Positions 6,650-14,917 of a stretch of DNA of 32,226 bases are shown one piece after another. The stretch is taken from NCBI GenBank assembly GCA_930990065.1, contig CAKNOA010000023.1, forward strand, positions 1 through 32,226, given 5' to 3'. Numbering within the stretch: position 1 is the first letter of the stretch; each line of letters begins with the position of its first letter. The notes under the pieces are model-generated. The model was not told the DNA's origin. It searched no databases and saw nothing but the letters and a program-made list of their open reading frames with translations. The translations under genes were made by a program, and so were the position numbers. The stretch comes from an uncultured Clostridia bacterium (GTDB lineage: Bacteria; Bacillota; Clostridia; Oscillospirales; Acutalibacteraceae).

Positions 6650-9025
6650 TTAGGCCCGTTTTAACCGGGCGAATTTGGCCATCAGTTTTTTCGTTCCCAC
6701 TTTGTCAAAAGCAATTTCCAGTAGCTGGTCGTTTCCCATGGCGCTGGCCCCAAGGATCACCCCCGTGCCAAAGGTGCGGTGCACCACCGTATCGCCCACG
6801 GCAAAACGTTCGCCGTTGTCGGTGGGTACCGCCGGCCCAAAGCGCTTGGTGGCCGCCAAATCGGGAATAAAGCCCCGCTTCCGGCCCTCCGGCATTTGGG
6901 AAGCTGGCACGACCTTCCGCTCGAACTGTTCAAATTTCATCAGTTCGACCGGCATTTCATCCACAAAACGGGACCGCTTGTTGCGGCTGGTGGAGCCAAA
7001 CAGCATCCGGGACTGGGCGTGCAGCAAATGCAGCTCTTCCCGGGCTCTTGTCACGGCCACATACGCCAGGCGCCGTTCTTCTTCCATGCCGTTGGGATCG
7101 TAAATTGCCTGCATACCGGGGAAGATGTTTTCTTCCATGCCCGGCAAAAATACCACCGGGAATTCCAGCCCTTTGGCGGAATGGATGGTCATCATCACCA
7201 CGGTATCGGCGGTTTCGTCGTAATTATCCAGATCGGTCATCAGGGAGACTTCCTCCAGGAATTCTTCCAGGGTCGCCTCCTCATTTTCCTGCTGGAATTT
7301 TGCAAGGTTCGACGCAAATTCGCTGATATTATCGAGCCGCTCCTGGGGATCTTCTTCCCCGGCGCGCAGGTAGTCTTCATAGCCAATCCGGCTGAGCAGT
7401 TCTTTATATAGCTCTTCCAAAGAGACTTGCGGATCATTGGACAGATTGATCAGCCCGTCGATCAGATCCGTAAAGCCCATCAGCTTTGCGGCTGACCGTT
7501 TCAGTACTGCGTACTCGTCGGCGTGTGCCATGACTTCATACAGGCTCTGCCCCACTTCGGCCGCAATTTCGGCAGCCTGGGCTACCGTCCGGTCGCCAAT
7601 GGCCCGTTTGGGCGTGTTGATAATCCGGCGCAGCCGCACTTCGTCACTGGGGTTGGCAATCACGCTCAAATATGCGATCACATCACGGATTTCCCGGCGT
7701 TCATAAAACCGTACCCCACCAATAATGCGGTACGGGACACCGGATTTGACAAACACTTTTTCAAAGGCGTTCGACTGGCTGTTCATGCGGTACAGCACCG
7801 CATAGTCGCTGTACTTGCGCCCGGCCGCCACGCCGTCCAAAATGGTTTTTACCACCCGCTCGGCTTCGGCCGATTCGTTTTCGGCCAGGTAGCAGGTGAT
7901 GGGCTCCCCTTTACCGTTACTGGTCCACAGGTTTTTCCCTTTGCGCTGCTGATTGTGGGCAATCACCGCATTGGCCGCATCCAGGATGTTCTGTGTGGAG
8001 CGGTAATTTTGCTCCAGGCGAATGACCTGGGCAGCGGGGAATGTCTGTTCAAAACTGAGAATATTTTCGATGGTAGCCCCACGGAACCCGTAGATACTCT
8101 GGTCGTCGTCCCCCACCACGCACAAATTGCCATGGCTTTGGGCCAGGAGCTTCACGAATATGTACTGGGCATGGTTGGTGTCCTGGTATTCGTCCACCAT
8201 CAAATACCGGAATTTTTCCTGGTAATAGCTCAGGACATCCGGGCATGTCTGGAACAGCCGTACCGCCTGCACCAGTAAATCGTCAAAATCCATGGCGTCG
8301 GCTTCCATCAGCCGCCGCTGGTACAGCTCGTACACCGCAGCCACCTGCTTTAACCGGTAGTCGGATGCCGCCTGCCGGGTATACTCCGGCGGATCAATCA
8401 GGGCATCTTTGGCATGGGAGATCTCTTTGATCACCGCCCGTACCGGCAAGGTCTTTTCTTCGATTTTCAGGGTTTTCAGGCAATCTTTGATCAACCGTTT
8501 GGTGTCGTCGGTATCATAAATGGTAAAATGCCGGGTATATCCCAGCCGGTCCCCGTCCCGGCGCAGAATCCGCGCACAGGTCGAATGGAACGTGGAAGCC
8601 CAAATATCCTGCCCGGCTTCCCCGAGCATGGCTTCCAGCCGGTCTTTCAGTTCTCCGGCCGCTTTATTCGTAAAGGTAATGGCCATAATCCGCCACGGCT
8701 GGCACCGCCCCACCGACAGCCGGGCTTCGGTTTCCGCGGGCAAACGGTCAAGTTCCCCATTAAGAAACGCCTCACAGGCTGCCGTATCGGTTTCGTCCCA
8801 ACCACCGGGGAACCGGTCACTCTCATAGGCATTGCCAAACCGCACCAAATTTGCGATCCGGTTGACCAGGACCGTGGTCTTTCCGCTACCGGCCCCCGCC
8901 AGGATGAGCAGCGGGCCTTCGGTATGAAAAACGGCCTTTCTCTGCATTTGATTCATGCGGGCAAACACTTTTTCCAACACCTGTTTGCGAAGAAGCAAAG
9001 CCGCCGTTTTTTGCTGTTCTGTCAT
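6650..9025 (-). CDS. pcrA: ATP-dependent DNA helicase PcrA/UvrD
   Basis: This superfamily 1A 3'-5' helicase acts in nucleotide excision repair, recombination control and plasmid or conflict processing. Visible motifs in the 791 residues are Walker A AGAGSGKT (43-50), ITFTNKAA (motif Ia), DEYQDT (motif II), DDDQSIYGFRG (motif III), QNYRST (motif IV), TIHSAKGLEF (motif V) and VAVTRAREEL (motif VI). A C-terminal Tudor-like domain (FAVGDTVVHRTFGTGVI) is the part that contacts RNA polymerase in relatives. An unusual polar insertion (about 62-108) lies between motifs I and Ia. The protein is longer than typical PcrA (about 720-750). The ATG at 9025 has only a weak GAAAG ribosome binding site. Confidence 0.96.
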   Translation of the reverse strand: MTEQQKTAALLLRKQVLEKVFARMNQMQRKAVFHTEGPLLILAGAGSGKTTVLVNRIANLVRFGNAYESDRFPGGWDETDTAACEAFLNGELDRLPAETEARLSVGRCQPWRIMAITFTNKAAGELKDRLEAMLGEAGQDIWASTFHSTCARILRRDGDRLGYTRHFTIYDTDDTKRLIKDCLKTLKIEEKTLPVRAVIKEISHAKDALIDPPEYTRQAASDYRLKQVAAVYELYQRRLMEADAMDFDDLLVQAVRLFQTCPDVLSYYQEKFRYLMVDEYQDTNHAQYIFVKLLAQSHGNLCVVGDDDQSIYGFRGATIENILSFEQTFPAAQVIRLEQNYRSTQNILDAANAVIAHNQQRKGKNLWTSNGKGEPITCYLAENESAEAERVVKTILDGVAAGRKYSDYAVLYRMNSQSNAFEKVFVKSGVPYRIIGGVRFYERREIRDVIAYLSVIANPSDEVRLRRIINTPKRAIGDRTVAQAAEIAAEVGQSLYEVMAHADEYAVLKRSAAKLMGFTDLIDGLINLSNDPQVSLEELYKELLSRIGYEDYLRAGEEDPQERLDNISEFASNLAKFQQENEEATLEEFLEEVSLMTDLDNYDETADTVVMMTIHSAKGLEFPVVFLPGMEENIFPGMQAIYDPNGMEEERRLAYVAVTRAREELHLLHAQSRMLFGSTSRNKRSRFVDEMPVELMKFEQFERKVVPASQMPEGRKRGFIPDLAATKRFGPAVPTDNGERFAVGDTVVHRTFGTGVILGASAMGNDQLLEIAFDKVGTKKLMAKFARLKRA

Positions 9026-9062
9026 TCTTTCTATCCACCGCCAATAAAAAAACTATGGTTTC

Positions 9063-9091
9063 ATTGTACCCGATTTATCGTGAAAAAGCAA
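9063..9091 (-). promoter_or_regulatory. Promoter of pcrA and the zinc-ribbon gene
   Basis: Minus-strand TTGCTT (9091-9086) and TACAAT (9068-9063) are spaced by 17 bp, 37 bp upstream of the pcrA ATG. Confidence 0.7.
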
Positions 9092-9142
9092 CGAAGAAAT
9101 CGCGGTCTCTTGTGCTTTGGAGTTAGAATGTCAGCCGGCAGC

Positions 9143-9175
9143 AAAAAAGCACCCAGCCAGCATACCAGGTGCTTT
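9143..9175 (-). terminator. Intrinsic terminator of the MATE gene
   Basis: Minus-strand AAAGCACC (9175-9168) pairs with GGTGCTTT (9153-9146) around a 14-nt loop and is followed by a T-run, 16 bp after the MATE stop. Confidence 0.85.
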
Positions 9176-9191
9176 CTTTCATTATACATGT

Positions 9192-10598
9192 TCAGGTTTC
9201 CGTTTCGGCTTCGGCAGCCGGGCTGCCCACCGCTACGGCACGGCGGCGCCATGGACCAAAGCGGAACATCAGCGCCGACAACGTGGCCCCAATGGTCCAG
9301 GAAATGAGCAGCGAAATAAACAGGCAATCGGCGGAATGCAGCCAGTTGGCCAACCCATACGCCAGCGGCACCCGGATGACCACCGTGGTGATCAGCGAAA
9401 TGAACATGGGGGTCAGCGTATCCCCAGCCCCGTTCATAATGCCATTAAAGACCTGGCTGACGGCCATCATTAAGTACCCAAAAGCCAAAATTTGCAGCAT
9501 ATGGGCCCCCATTTCAATCACCACTTGGGTTTTGGTAAACATGCCGATCAAATACGGACCGGCTAACAGAATAATGGCCACCAGGATAATCGCCGTGGCA
9601 CAGGCTAGAATTAGGCCATCCCGCATGCCTTTTTCCACCCGGTCAATCCGCCGGGCGCCGATATTCTGCCCGGTGTATGTCGTCATCGCGGTGCCATAGG
9701 TAAAGTTGGGCATCATGGCAAACGCATCCACACGCATAACAACGGTGCAGCACGCAATGACATTGGTCCCAAAGCTGTTCGTCAGCGACTGTACCACCAA
9801 CGCCGCCATGGAGAAAATTGCCTGGCTGGCGCCGCTGGGCAACCCCAAGCGGATCAGACGCCATGTATATGCCATGCTCGGTTTTAAAAATTGCCGGTGG
9901 ATCGTCACCACGTCTTTCATGCACATCAGCCGGATGACACACAAAACCGCCGAAACAAACTGGGCAATGACGGTGGCCAACGCGACCCCGGCCACTTTCA
10001 TATTAAACACAATCACAAACAAGAGATCCAGCCCAATATTCAGCAGACATGCCACAATCAGGAACACCACCGGCATCACCGAATCGCCCAGCCCCCGCAG
10101 CACACCGGCCATGATGTTATAAAACGAACACCCGAGGATACCCAAAAAGAAGATAATCAGGTAATCACAGGCCATGCCGTGAACTTCTTTGGGCGTATTT
10201 AATAGCCGCATCAGCGGATCGGTCAGCAATGGGCCGATAATCATAATGATGATGGCCGACAAAAAAGCCAGGGTGATGGTATTGCCCACCGTGTGATCCA
10301 AATCTTCCCGGCTTTTGGCCCCAAAGAACTGGGACACCATGATGGTACCGCCCACCGAAATTCCCACAAAGAGCACGATCAATAAATTGAGTACCGGGCC
10401 CGCTGCGCCTACCGCCGCCAGCGCTTCATCGCCCACGTACTGTCCCACCACAATGGAATCCACCGTATTATACATCTGCTGCACCAAATTGCCGATGAGC
10501 AGCGGTATCGCAAACCGGATGATACCGTGCATGGGTCTCCCTTTTGTCAAATCCTGGGTTGCAAAAATATTCTGCAGGTTTATGGCCATAAACCGCAT
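9192..10598 (-). CDS. MATE family efflux transporter
   Basis: This multidrug and toxic compound extrusion protein (468 residues) is expected to have 12 membrane helices and to export cationic or organic compounds in exchange for Na+ or H+. The N-terminal half carries the typical helix 1-2 sequence IPLLIGNLVQQMYNTVDSIVVGQYVG, where the Pro-x-x-x-G-N and the Asp in helix 2 are family landmarks. A second repeat begins near residue 240 (RLGLPSGASQAIFSMAAL). Two starts are possible: ATG at 10598, only 3 bp after AAAGGAGG, or ATG at 10589 (MAINL), 12 bp after it; the second start shortens the protein by three residues. Monocistronic, with its own promoter and terminator. The substrate cannot be inferred. 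Confidence 0.93.
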   Translation of the reverse strand: MRFMAINLQNIFATQDLTKGRPMHGIIRFAIPLLIGNLVQQMYNTVDSIVVGQYVGDEALAAVGAAGPVLNLLIVLFVGISVGGTIMVSQFFGAKSREDLDHTVGNTITLAFLSAIIIMIIGPLLTDPLMRLLNTPKEVHGMACDYLIIFFLGILGCSFYNIMAGVLRGLGDSVMPVVFLIVACLLNIGLDLLFVIVFNMKVAGVALATVIAQFVSAVLCVIRLMCMKDVVTIHRQFLKPSMAYTWRLIRLGLPSGASQAIFSMAALVVQSLTNSFGTNVIACCTVVMRVDAFAMMPNFTYGTAMTTYTGQNIGARRIDRVEKGMRDGLILACATAIILVAIILLAGPYLIGMFTKTQVVIEMGAHMLQILAFGYLMMAVSQVFNGIMNGAGDTLTPMFISLITTVVIRVPLAYGLANWLHSADCLFISLLISWTIGATLSALMFRFGPWRRRAVAVGSPAAEAETET

Positions 10599-10647
10599 TC
10601 TCCTCCTTTAATAAGTTCTTTTACAAACTACCCTTATTTTCTTATTC

Positions 10648-10676
10648 ATCTTATCATAGCTGGTTCCGGAACACAA
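10648..10676 (-). promoter_or_regulatory. Promoter of the MATE gene
   Basis: Minus-strand TTGTGT (10676-10671) and TAAGAT (10653-10648) are spaced by 17 bp, about 50 bp upstream of the start codon. Confidence 0.55.
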
Positions 10677-10773
10677 GACTCTTTGCGAGAAAAAGCCGGA
10701 AAAGGCAAAAACTTTTTTGCATTTCATACAGAATATCTGTTTTTTCCCTCTGTTCTTTCCCGCCTTTTTTCGG

Positions 10774-10779
10774 TATAAT
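10774..10779 (+). promoter_or_regulatory. -10 element for the flavoprotein gene
   Basis: A perfect TATAAT lies 45 bp upstream of the ATG at 10825. No good -35 is present at 16-18 bp (TGTTCT is the nearest), so only the -10 is supported. Confidence 0.5.
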
Positions 10780-10824
10780 GGAGCAGAAAGGCCACCCCAT
10801 AAAAGTAAGAAAGGATGATTGGGT

Positions 10825-11361
10825 ATGAAACTGGTCGCTGTTCTGGGAAGCCCCCATCCCAACGGGCCTTCCTCCACCCTGTCGAAAGAAGTGATCCGCG
10901 GCGCCAAAGAAGCCGGATGGGATGTTGCGCTGTACGAAATCGAATCCATGCACGTGCGGGGCTGTCAAGGGTGCCGGACCTGCAAACAAAAGGGGATCGA
11001 CTGCATCCTGCCGGATGACCTTGCCCCCTACTGGAAGGATCTGCACACGTGCGATGCTTTGCTGGTCTCCTCCCCCAATTATGCCAGCATGGTCACCGGC
11101 CCCATGATCACCTACATGAACCGCCATTACTGCCTGTTGGATCAAAACTGGCAGCCGCGGATTAAACCCGGCATCAAGCTCATCGGGGTGTTTGCCCAAG
11201 GGGCCAAGGATGCTTCGTTGTACCGGAAAAACTACGAATGGTTCCTGCACGATTTTGAAAACCGCGGCATGGTTTTACAGCGCATGTTTGTGCACACCGG
11301 TGGTGGCCCGGCCACGGAAGAAGAAGTAAAAGAAGCATACCAGGCCGGTTATACGTTATAA
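10825..11361 (+). CDS. Iron-sulfur flavoprotein / NADPH-dependent FMN reductase family protein
   Basis: The protein (178 residues) has a flavodoxin-like fold. MKLVAVLGSPHPNG at the N-terminus supplies the first strand and FMN phosphate loop. A compact cysteine cluster, GCQGCRTCKQKGIDC (Cys47, Cys50, Cys53, Cys60), has CX2CX2CX6C spacing, which fits the Isf family where it binds a [4Fe-4S] cluster. SSPNYASMVTGPM is the second FMN contact seen in this family. It is likely a cytoplasmic redox enzyme handling electrons from ferredoxin, quinones or oxygen. The ATG at 10825 has AAGGA 9 bp upstream; an in-frame TTG two codons earlier is a weaker start. It has no co-directional neighbour and ends at a shared terminator. 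Confidence 0.85.
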   Translation: MKLVAVLGSPHPNGPSSTLSKEVIRGAKEAGWDVALYEIESMHVRGCQGCRTCKQKGIDCILPDDLAPYWKDLHTCDALLVSSPNYASMVTGPMITYMNRHYCLLDQNWQPRIKPGIKLIGVFAQGAKDASLYRKNYEWFLHDFENRGMVLQRMFVHTGGGPATEEEVKEAYQAGYTL

Positions 11362-11402
11362 AAAAGGGAGCCCTTTTCTTTTTCGAAAAGGACTCCTTTT
11401 TC
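11361..11402. terminator. Bidirectional terminator between the flavoprotein and MFS genes
   Basis: GGAGCCCTTTTC (11367-11378) pairs with GAAAAGGACTCC (11385-11396) with one C-A mismatch and a 6-nt loop. It is flanked by an A-run on the left and a T-run on the right, so it works for both convergent genes. Confidence 0.9.
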
Positions 11403-11403
11403 T

Positions 11404-12672
11404 TTATGCTTCATGGGTGCGCCGCGCCCCTTGGGGGATTTCTTTATGCAGCACATACTTGCCAAACGCCATGGTACCGAGTAAAAACAGGAAGGCCGCC
11501 AGCACCAATCCCGCCGCCAACAGGAAAAAGGACTGGATGCCCATGCGCTCCATCAGCACACCGGCAGCCAAATTGCCGCCAATGGAAGCTAAGCTGGACA
11601 CCGCCCCGTACACGGTTTGGGCCGTCGCTTTCAGTTCTTTGGGCGCCAGGATATAAATGTAATTGGTGGCGGTACCAATATCGATGCCACCGGCCAGCCC
11701 ATACACAGTAGAAACCAGCATCAGTGTCGCAAAATTCATCGAACAGGCATACCCGGCACACATTCCCACAAACAAGGCCGCGGCGGCAAACTGCATTTGC
11801 GGCAGGGAAAACCGCCGCCGGAAGCGGATCATCAGGTACAGCATGGGAATTTCCAACAGGGCTTTGTACCCGAAAATGGTACCGATCTGGTTCGCGTCTA
11901 CCCCAATTTCCGCCATGCGGTACGGCAGGAAATTCGAAACCGTGCCCGCCGGGACATTCATCAAAATATTGAAGATCACGAACGTAACGAAATAGTAATT
12001 TTTGAAAAGCCGCCCAAAGTGCATATCCCGCAGCTTGTAATGGGCGCGCTTGGCCGCCGGTTCGCTCTCTTCATCCCGGATCAACCGGCACAAAACCACA
12101 AGAGGCATCAGCGTGATGCCGTACAGGTAAAACGTCCATTCCATGCCAATGAACGGTGTAATCACACTCAGTCCCATGGCCATAATGGAATAGCTGATGG
12201 ACCCCCACAGCCGGATGGCACCGTAATTTAACCGGTAAGTGTTGGCGCTGCCCACCACCCAGCTGTCTTTGAGCATGCTGATGGGGGTACGGAAAAAGCA
12301 GCTCACGGGAATATACAGCATAGCAAAGCTCATGCCGCCAATCACCCAGGTCCCCACCAGCGGGATGCACACCCACGCCAGGCCCCCCGCCACAGTACAC
12401 ACCATCAAAGACCGGCGCACCGACCGGATTTTGTCGCTGAGCATGCCCCAAAACGGCCCGGCCAATACCCCCACCGCCGAGTTGGCGGCCGAAATAATGC
12501 CCACCTGGGTCGTGGTCATGCCCTGGCTTTGCAGATAACTGGTCAAAAAGCTGGTGCAGGCCGTGGCGAACCAATAGCTGAATTCTACCCCGGAAAATTG
12601 CCAGTACCGAAAGGGAACCGCTTGCGCGCGAAGCCGCACCGCACGGGAAAACTTCGTAACCATAGCCTTCAC
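11404..12672 (-). CDS. MFS transporter, divergent from GH127
   Basis: This 422-residue protein has about 12 hydrophobic segments. The loop between helices 2 and 3 reads GMLSDKIRSVRR, the major-facilitator motif A. The N-terminal YWQFSGVEFSYWFATACTSFLTSYL resembles the LacY/nucleoside-symporter-like branch (MFS_1_like), in which several members import sugars. The first codon is GTG (12672), with AAGAAAG upstream; an in-frame ATG at 12663 has AAGG only 3 bp away and is less likely. It shares the 237-bp intergenic region with the GH127 gene, which suggests, without proof, that it imports arabinose-containing oligosaccharides. Confidence 0.87.
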   Translation of the reverse strand: MKAMVTKFSRAVRLRAQAVPFRYWQFSGVEFSYWFATACTSFLTSYLQSQGMTTTQVGIISAANSAVGVLAGPFWGMLSDKIRSVRRSLMVCTVAGGLAWVCIPLVGTWVIGGMSFAMLYIPVSCFFRTPISMLKDSWVVGSANTYRLNYGAIRLWGSISYSIMAMGLSVITPFIGMEWTFYLYGITLMPLVVLCRLIRDEESEPAAKRAHYKLRDMHFGRLFKNYYFVTFVIFNILMNVPAGTVSNFLPYRMAEIGVDANQIGTIFGYKALLEIPMLYLMIRFRRRFSLPQMQFAAAALFVGMCAGYACSMNFATLMLVSTVYGLAGGIDIGTATNYIYILAPKELKATAQTVYGAVSSLASIGGNLAAGVLMERMGIQSFFLLAAGLVLAAFLFLLGTMAFGKYVLHKEIPQGARRTHEA

Positions 12673-12705
12673 ACACTTTCTTTATAAACGACACTTTTTA
12701 ATTGG

Positions 12706-12733
12706 ATTGTAGCATATCCTGTCAAAAATGCAA
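12706..12733 (-). promoter_or_regulatory. Promoter of the MFS gene
   Basis: Minus-strand TTGCAT (12733-12728) and TACAAT (12711-12706) are spaced by 16 bp. A TTGACA also lies in the spacer but only 8 bp from the -10, too close to be used with it. Confidence 0.6.
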
Positions 12734-12909
12734 GAGCCAAAAATGGGTTTTGCAAGAAAATTTTTGAACTTTCCAAAAAATCGTTTACAACAAGAAAAAA
12801 GGGCTTTTCTTTCGGTTTTGAGTATGATAGGATAAAAATAATGAGCCTGTTTCTGTAAAAGGAAGGAGACAAAACAGCGTACCATATAAAAACAGAAAGG
12901 ACGACTATT

Positions 12910-14847
12910 ATGAAGCAACATGCTATTCCGCTAAAAGACGTCATCATCGAAGACGGCTTTTTTTCCCATTATGCCGATCTGGTGCGGCAAGAAGTGATCC
13001 CCTATCAGTGGGAAGCACTCAACGACCGGGTGCCCGGCGCCGAAAAGAGCGGCTGTATCCAGAATTTTAAAATTGCCGCCGGGGAGGCCGACGGGGATTT
13101 CACCGGCTTTGTATTTCAGGATAGCGACCTGGCCAAATGGCTGGAAGCGGTAGCCTATTCCCTAACAAAACACCCCGACCCCGAACTGGAACAAACCGCC
13201 GACGACGTCATCGCCCTGATCGGACGGGCCCAGCAGGAAGACGGATACCTGGATACCTATTTTATCATCAAGGAACCGGAAAACCGCTTCCGCAATTTCC
13301 GCGATTGCCACGAACTGTACTGCTGCGGCCATATGATCGAGGCCGCTGTGGCGTATTATCAGGCTACCGGAAAAGATGCTTTTCTAAAAATTATGGAGCG
13401 GTATGTCGATTGCATTCGCCGTACCGTGGGGCCGGAAGAAGGCAAACTGCACGCTTATCCCGGCCATGAAGAATTGGAACTGGCCCTGGTGAAATTGGCC
13501 GATGCCACAGGGGACAACCGGTACCTGGAATTTGCCTCGTATTTCATTCACCAGCGGGGACAAGCACCGCTCTTCTTCGAGGAAGAATTGAAAACCCGCG
13601 GGGAAACCTTCCGCTTTGACGGCAACGATGCCCAACCCGAAAGCTATTTCCAGTCGCACCAGCCCGTGGTAGAACAAAAAGACGCCGTCGGCCACGCAGT
13701 GCGGGCCGTCTACTTGTACACGGGCATGGCCGACGTGGCCATGCGCACCCAGGACGAAACCCTGAAAGAAGCCTGCCGCACCCTGTTCCGGTCCATTTGT
13801 GAAAAGCGCATGTACATCACCGGCGGCATTGGCTCCACCGTGGACGGCGAAGCCTTTACCTTTGACTATGACCTGCCCAATGATACCAACTACGCCGAAT
13901 CCTGTGCGTCGGTGGGACTGATGTTCTTCTGCCGCCGGATGCTGGATATGGACGGCGACGCCTGCTATGCCGATGTGATGGAACGGGCCCTGTATAATAC
14001 CGTGATCGCCGGGATGGCCATGGACGGCAAATCGTTCTTTTACGTCAACCCGCTGGAGGTCTTCCCCCAGGCCGACCATGAAGACCCGCACAAGTCCCAT
14101 ATCAAGACGGTGCGCCAAAAGTGGTTTGCCTGCGCCTGCTGCCCGCCCAACATTGCGCGGCTGCTGACTTCGCTGCCCGCTTATATTTACCAGCAGAGCG
14201 ACGACAGCCTGACCGTGAACCTGTTTATCGGCTCCACGGCCCGGTTCCGCAGCGGTACGGTCACCCAGCGCAGCGGCGTACCGAATAACGGGGATTCCAC
14301 GTTCACCTTCTCGCTACCGAAGGAAGAAACCTTTACCTTGCGGGTGCGCCAGCCCAGCTGGTCGAAACACACGACGGTCACGGTCAACGGCGAACCGGTA
14401 CAGCCCACGCTGGAAAAAGGGTACTGGTGCCTGACCCGCACGTTCCGTGACGGCGACACGGTGCGCTTTTCCATGGATATGCCGGTACGCCGCCTGTATG
14501 CCCACCCCAATGTGCGGGAAGATGCCGGCAAAGTGGCCATTATGCGCGGCCCCATGGTGTACTGCCTGGAAGAAAAAGATAACGGCGCGTCTCTCCATCA
14601 GGTGTACCTGCCCCGTTCGGCTTCCTTTACCGAGGCAGCGGGCGACGGCCTGTTTACCGGGCTGACACTGCTGCACACAACGGGGCTGCGGCTCACACCG
14701 GCCGACGATGACACCAACGCCCTGTACCGGGAAACGCCCTGCACGCGCCTTATGCCTCAGGAACTGACGTTCATCCCGTATTTCAGCTGGGCCAACCGCG
14801 GGGAAAATGAAATGATGGTGTGGGTACGGGAACCGCTGTCGTACTGA
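12910..14847 (+). CDS. GH127 beta-L-arabinofuranosidase
   Basis: GH127 enzymes release L-arabinofuranose from beta-1,2-linked arabino-oligosaccharides, as on hydroxyproline-rich plant glycoproteins. The 645 residues match HypBA1-type length. The Zn site that activates the catalytic cysteine is visible: YAESCAS (Glu330, Cys332) and CACCPPN (Cys410, Cys411), matching Glu338, Cys340, Cys417 and Cys418 of HypBA1 with a constant offset of about 8, the first of the CC pair being the nucleophile. Glu314 in DGEAF lines up with the proposed acid/base Glu322. The N-terminal (alpha/alpha)6 barrel is followed by beta-sandwich domains. No signal peptide, so cytoplasmic. The ATG at 12910 has AAAGGA upstream. 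No convincing promoter hexamers were found in front of it. Ends at a strong terminator. Confidence 0.93.
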   Translation: MKQHAIPLKDVIIEDGFFSHYADLVRQEVIPYQWEALNDRVPGAEKSGCIQNFKIAAGEADGDFTGFVFQDSDLAKWLEAVAYSLTKHPDPELEQTADDVIALIGRAQQEDGYLDTYFIIKEPENRFRNFRDCHELYCCGHMIEAAVAYYQATGKDAFLKIMERYVDCIRRTVGPEEGKLHAYPGHEELELALVKLADATGDNRYLEFASYFIHQRGQAPLFFEEELKTRGETFRFDGNDAQPESYFQSHQPVVEQKDAVGHAVRAVYLYTGMADVAMRTQDETLKEACRTLFRSICEKRMYITGGIGSTVDGEAFTFDYDLPNDTNYAESCASVGLMFFCRRMLDMDGDACYADVMERALYNTVIAGMAMDGKSFFYVNPLEVFPQADHEDPHKSHIKTVRQKWFACACCPPNIARLLTSLPAYIYQQSDDSLTVNLFIGSTARFRSGTVTQRSGVPNNGDSTFTFSLPKEETFTLRVRQPSWSKHTTVTVNGEPVQPTLEKGYWCLTRTFRDGDTVRFSMDMPVRRLYAHPNVREDAGKVAIMRGPMVYCLEEKDNGASLHQVYLPRSASFTEAAGDGLFTGLTLLHTTGLRLTPADDDTNALYRETPCTRLMPQELTFIPYFSWANRGENEMMVWVREPLSY

Positions 14848-14866
14848 TTCCTTTTTCATTAACTAT

Positions 14867-14907
14867 AAAAAGAGCGTTGTGCTTTTGATTGGCACAACGC
14901 TCTTTTT
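14867..14907. terminator. Bidirectional terminator between GH127 and alaA
   Basis: Perfect 16-bp inverted repeat (14867-14882 and 14892-14907; core AGAGCGTTGTGC / GCACAACGCTCT) with A/T tails on both sides and a 9-nt loop. It serves GH127 (+) and the convergent aminotransferase (-). Confidence 0.93.
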
Positions 14908-14917
14908 GCTGTCCTTT

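Noticed and set aside
12775-12830. CcpA (cre) site in the MFS/GH127 intergenic region
   Set aside because: The closest string keeps the central CG but misses several conserved flanking bases of the cre consensus.
12861-12868. GGAAGGAG as the ribosome binding site of a leader peptide before GH127
   Set aside because: No ATG, GTG or TTG lies 5-12 bases downstream in an open frame, so it is called an orphan site.
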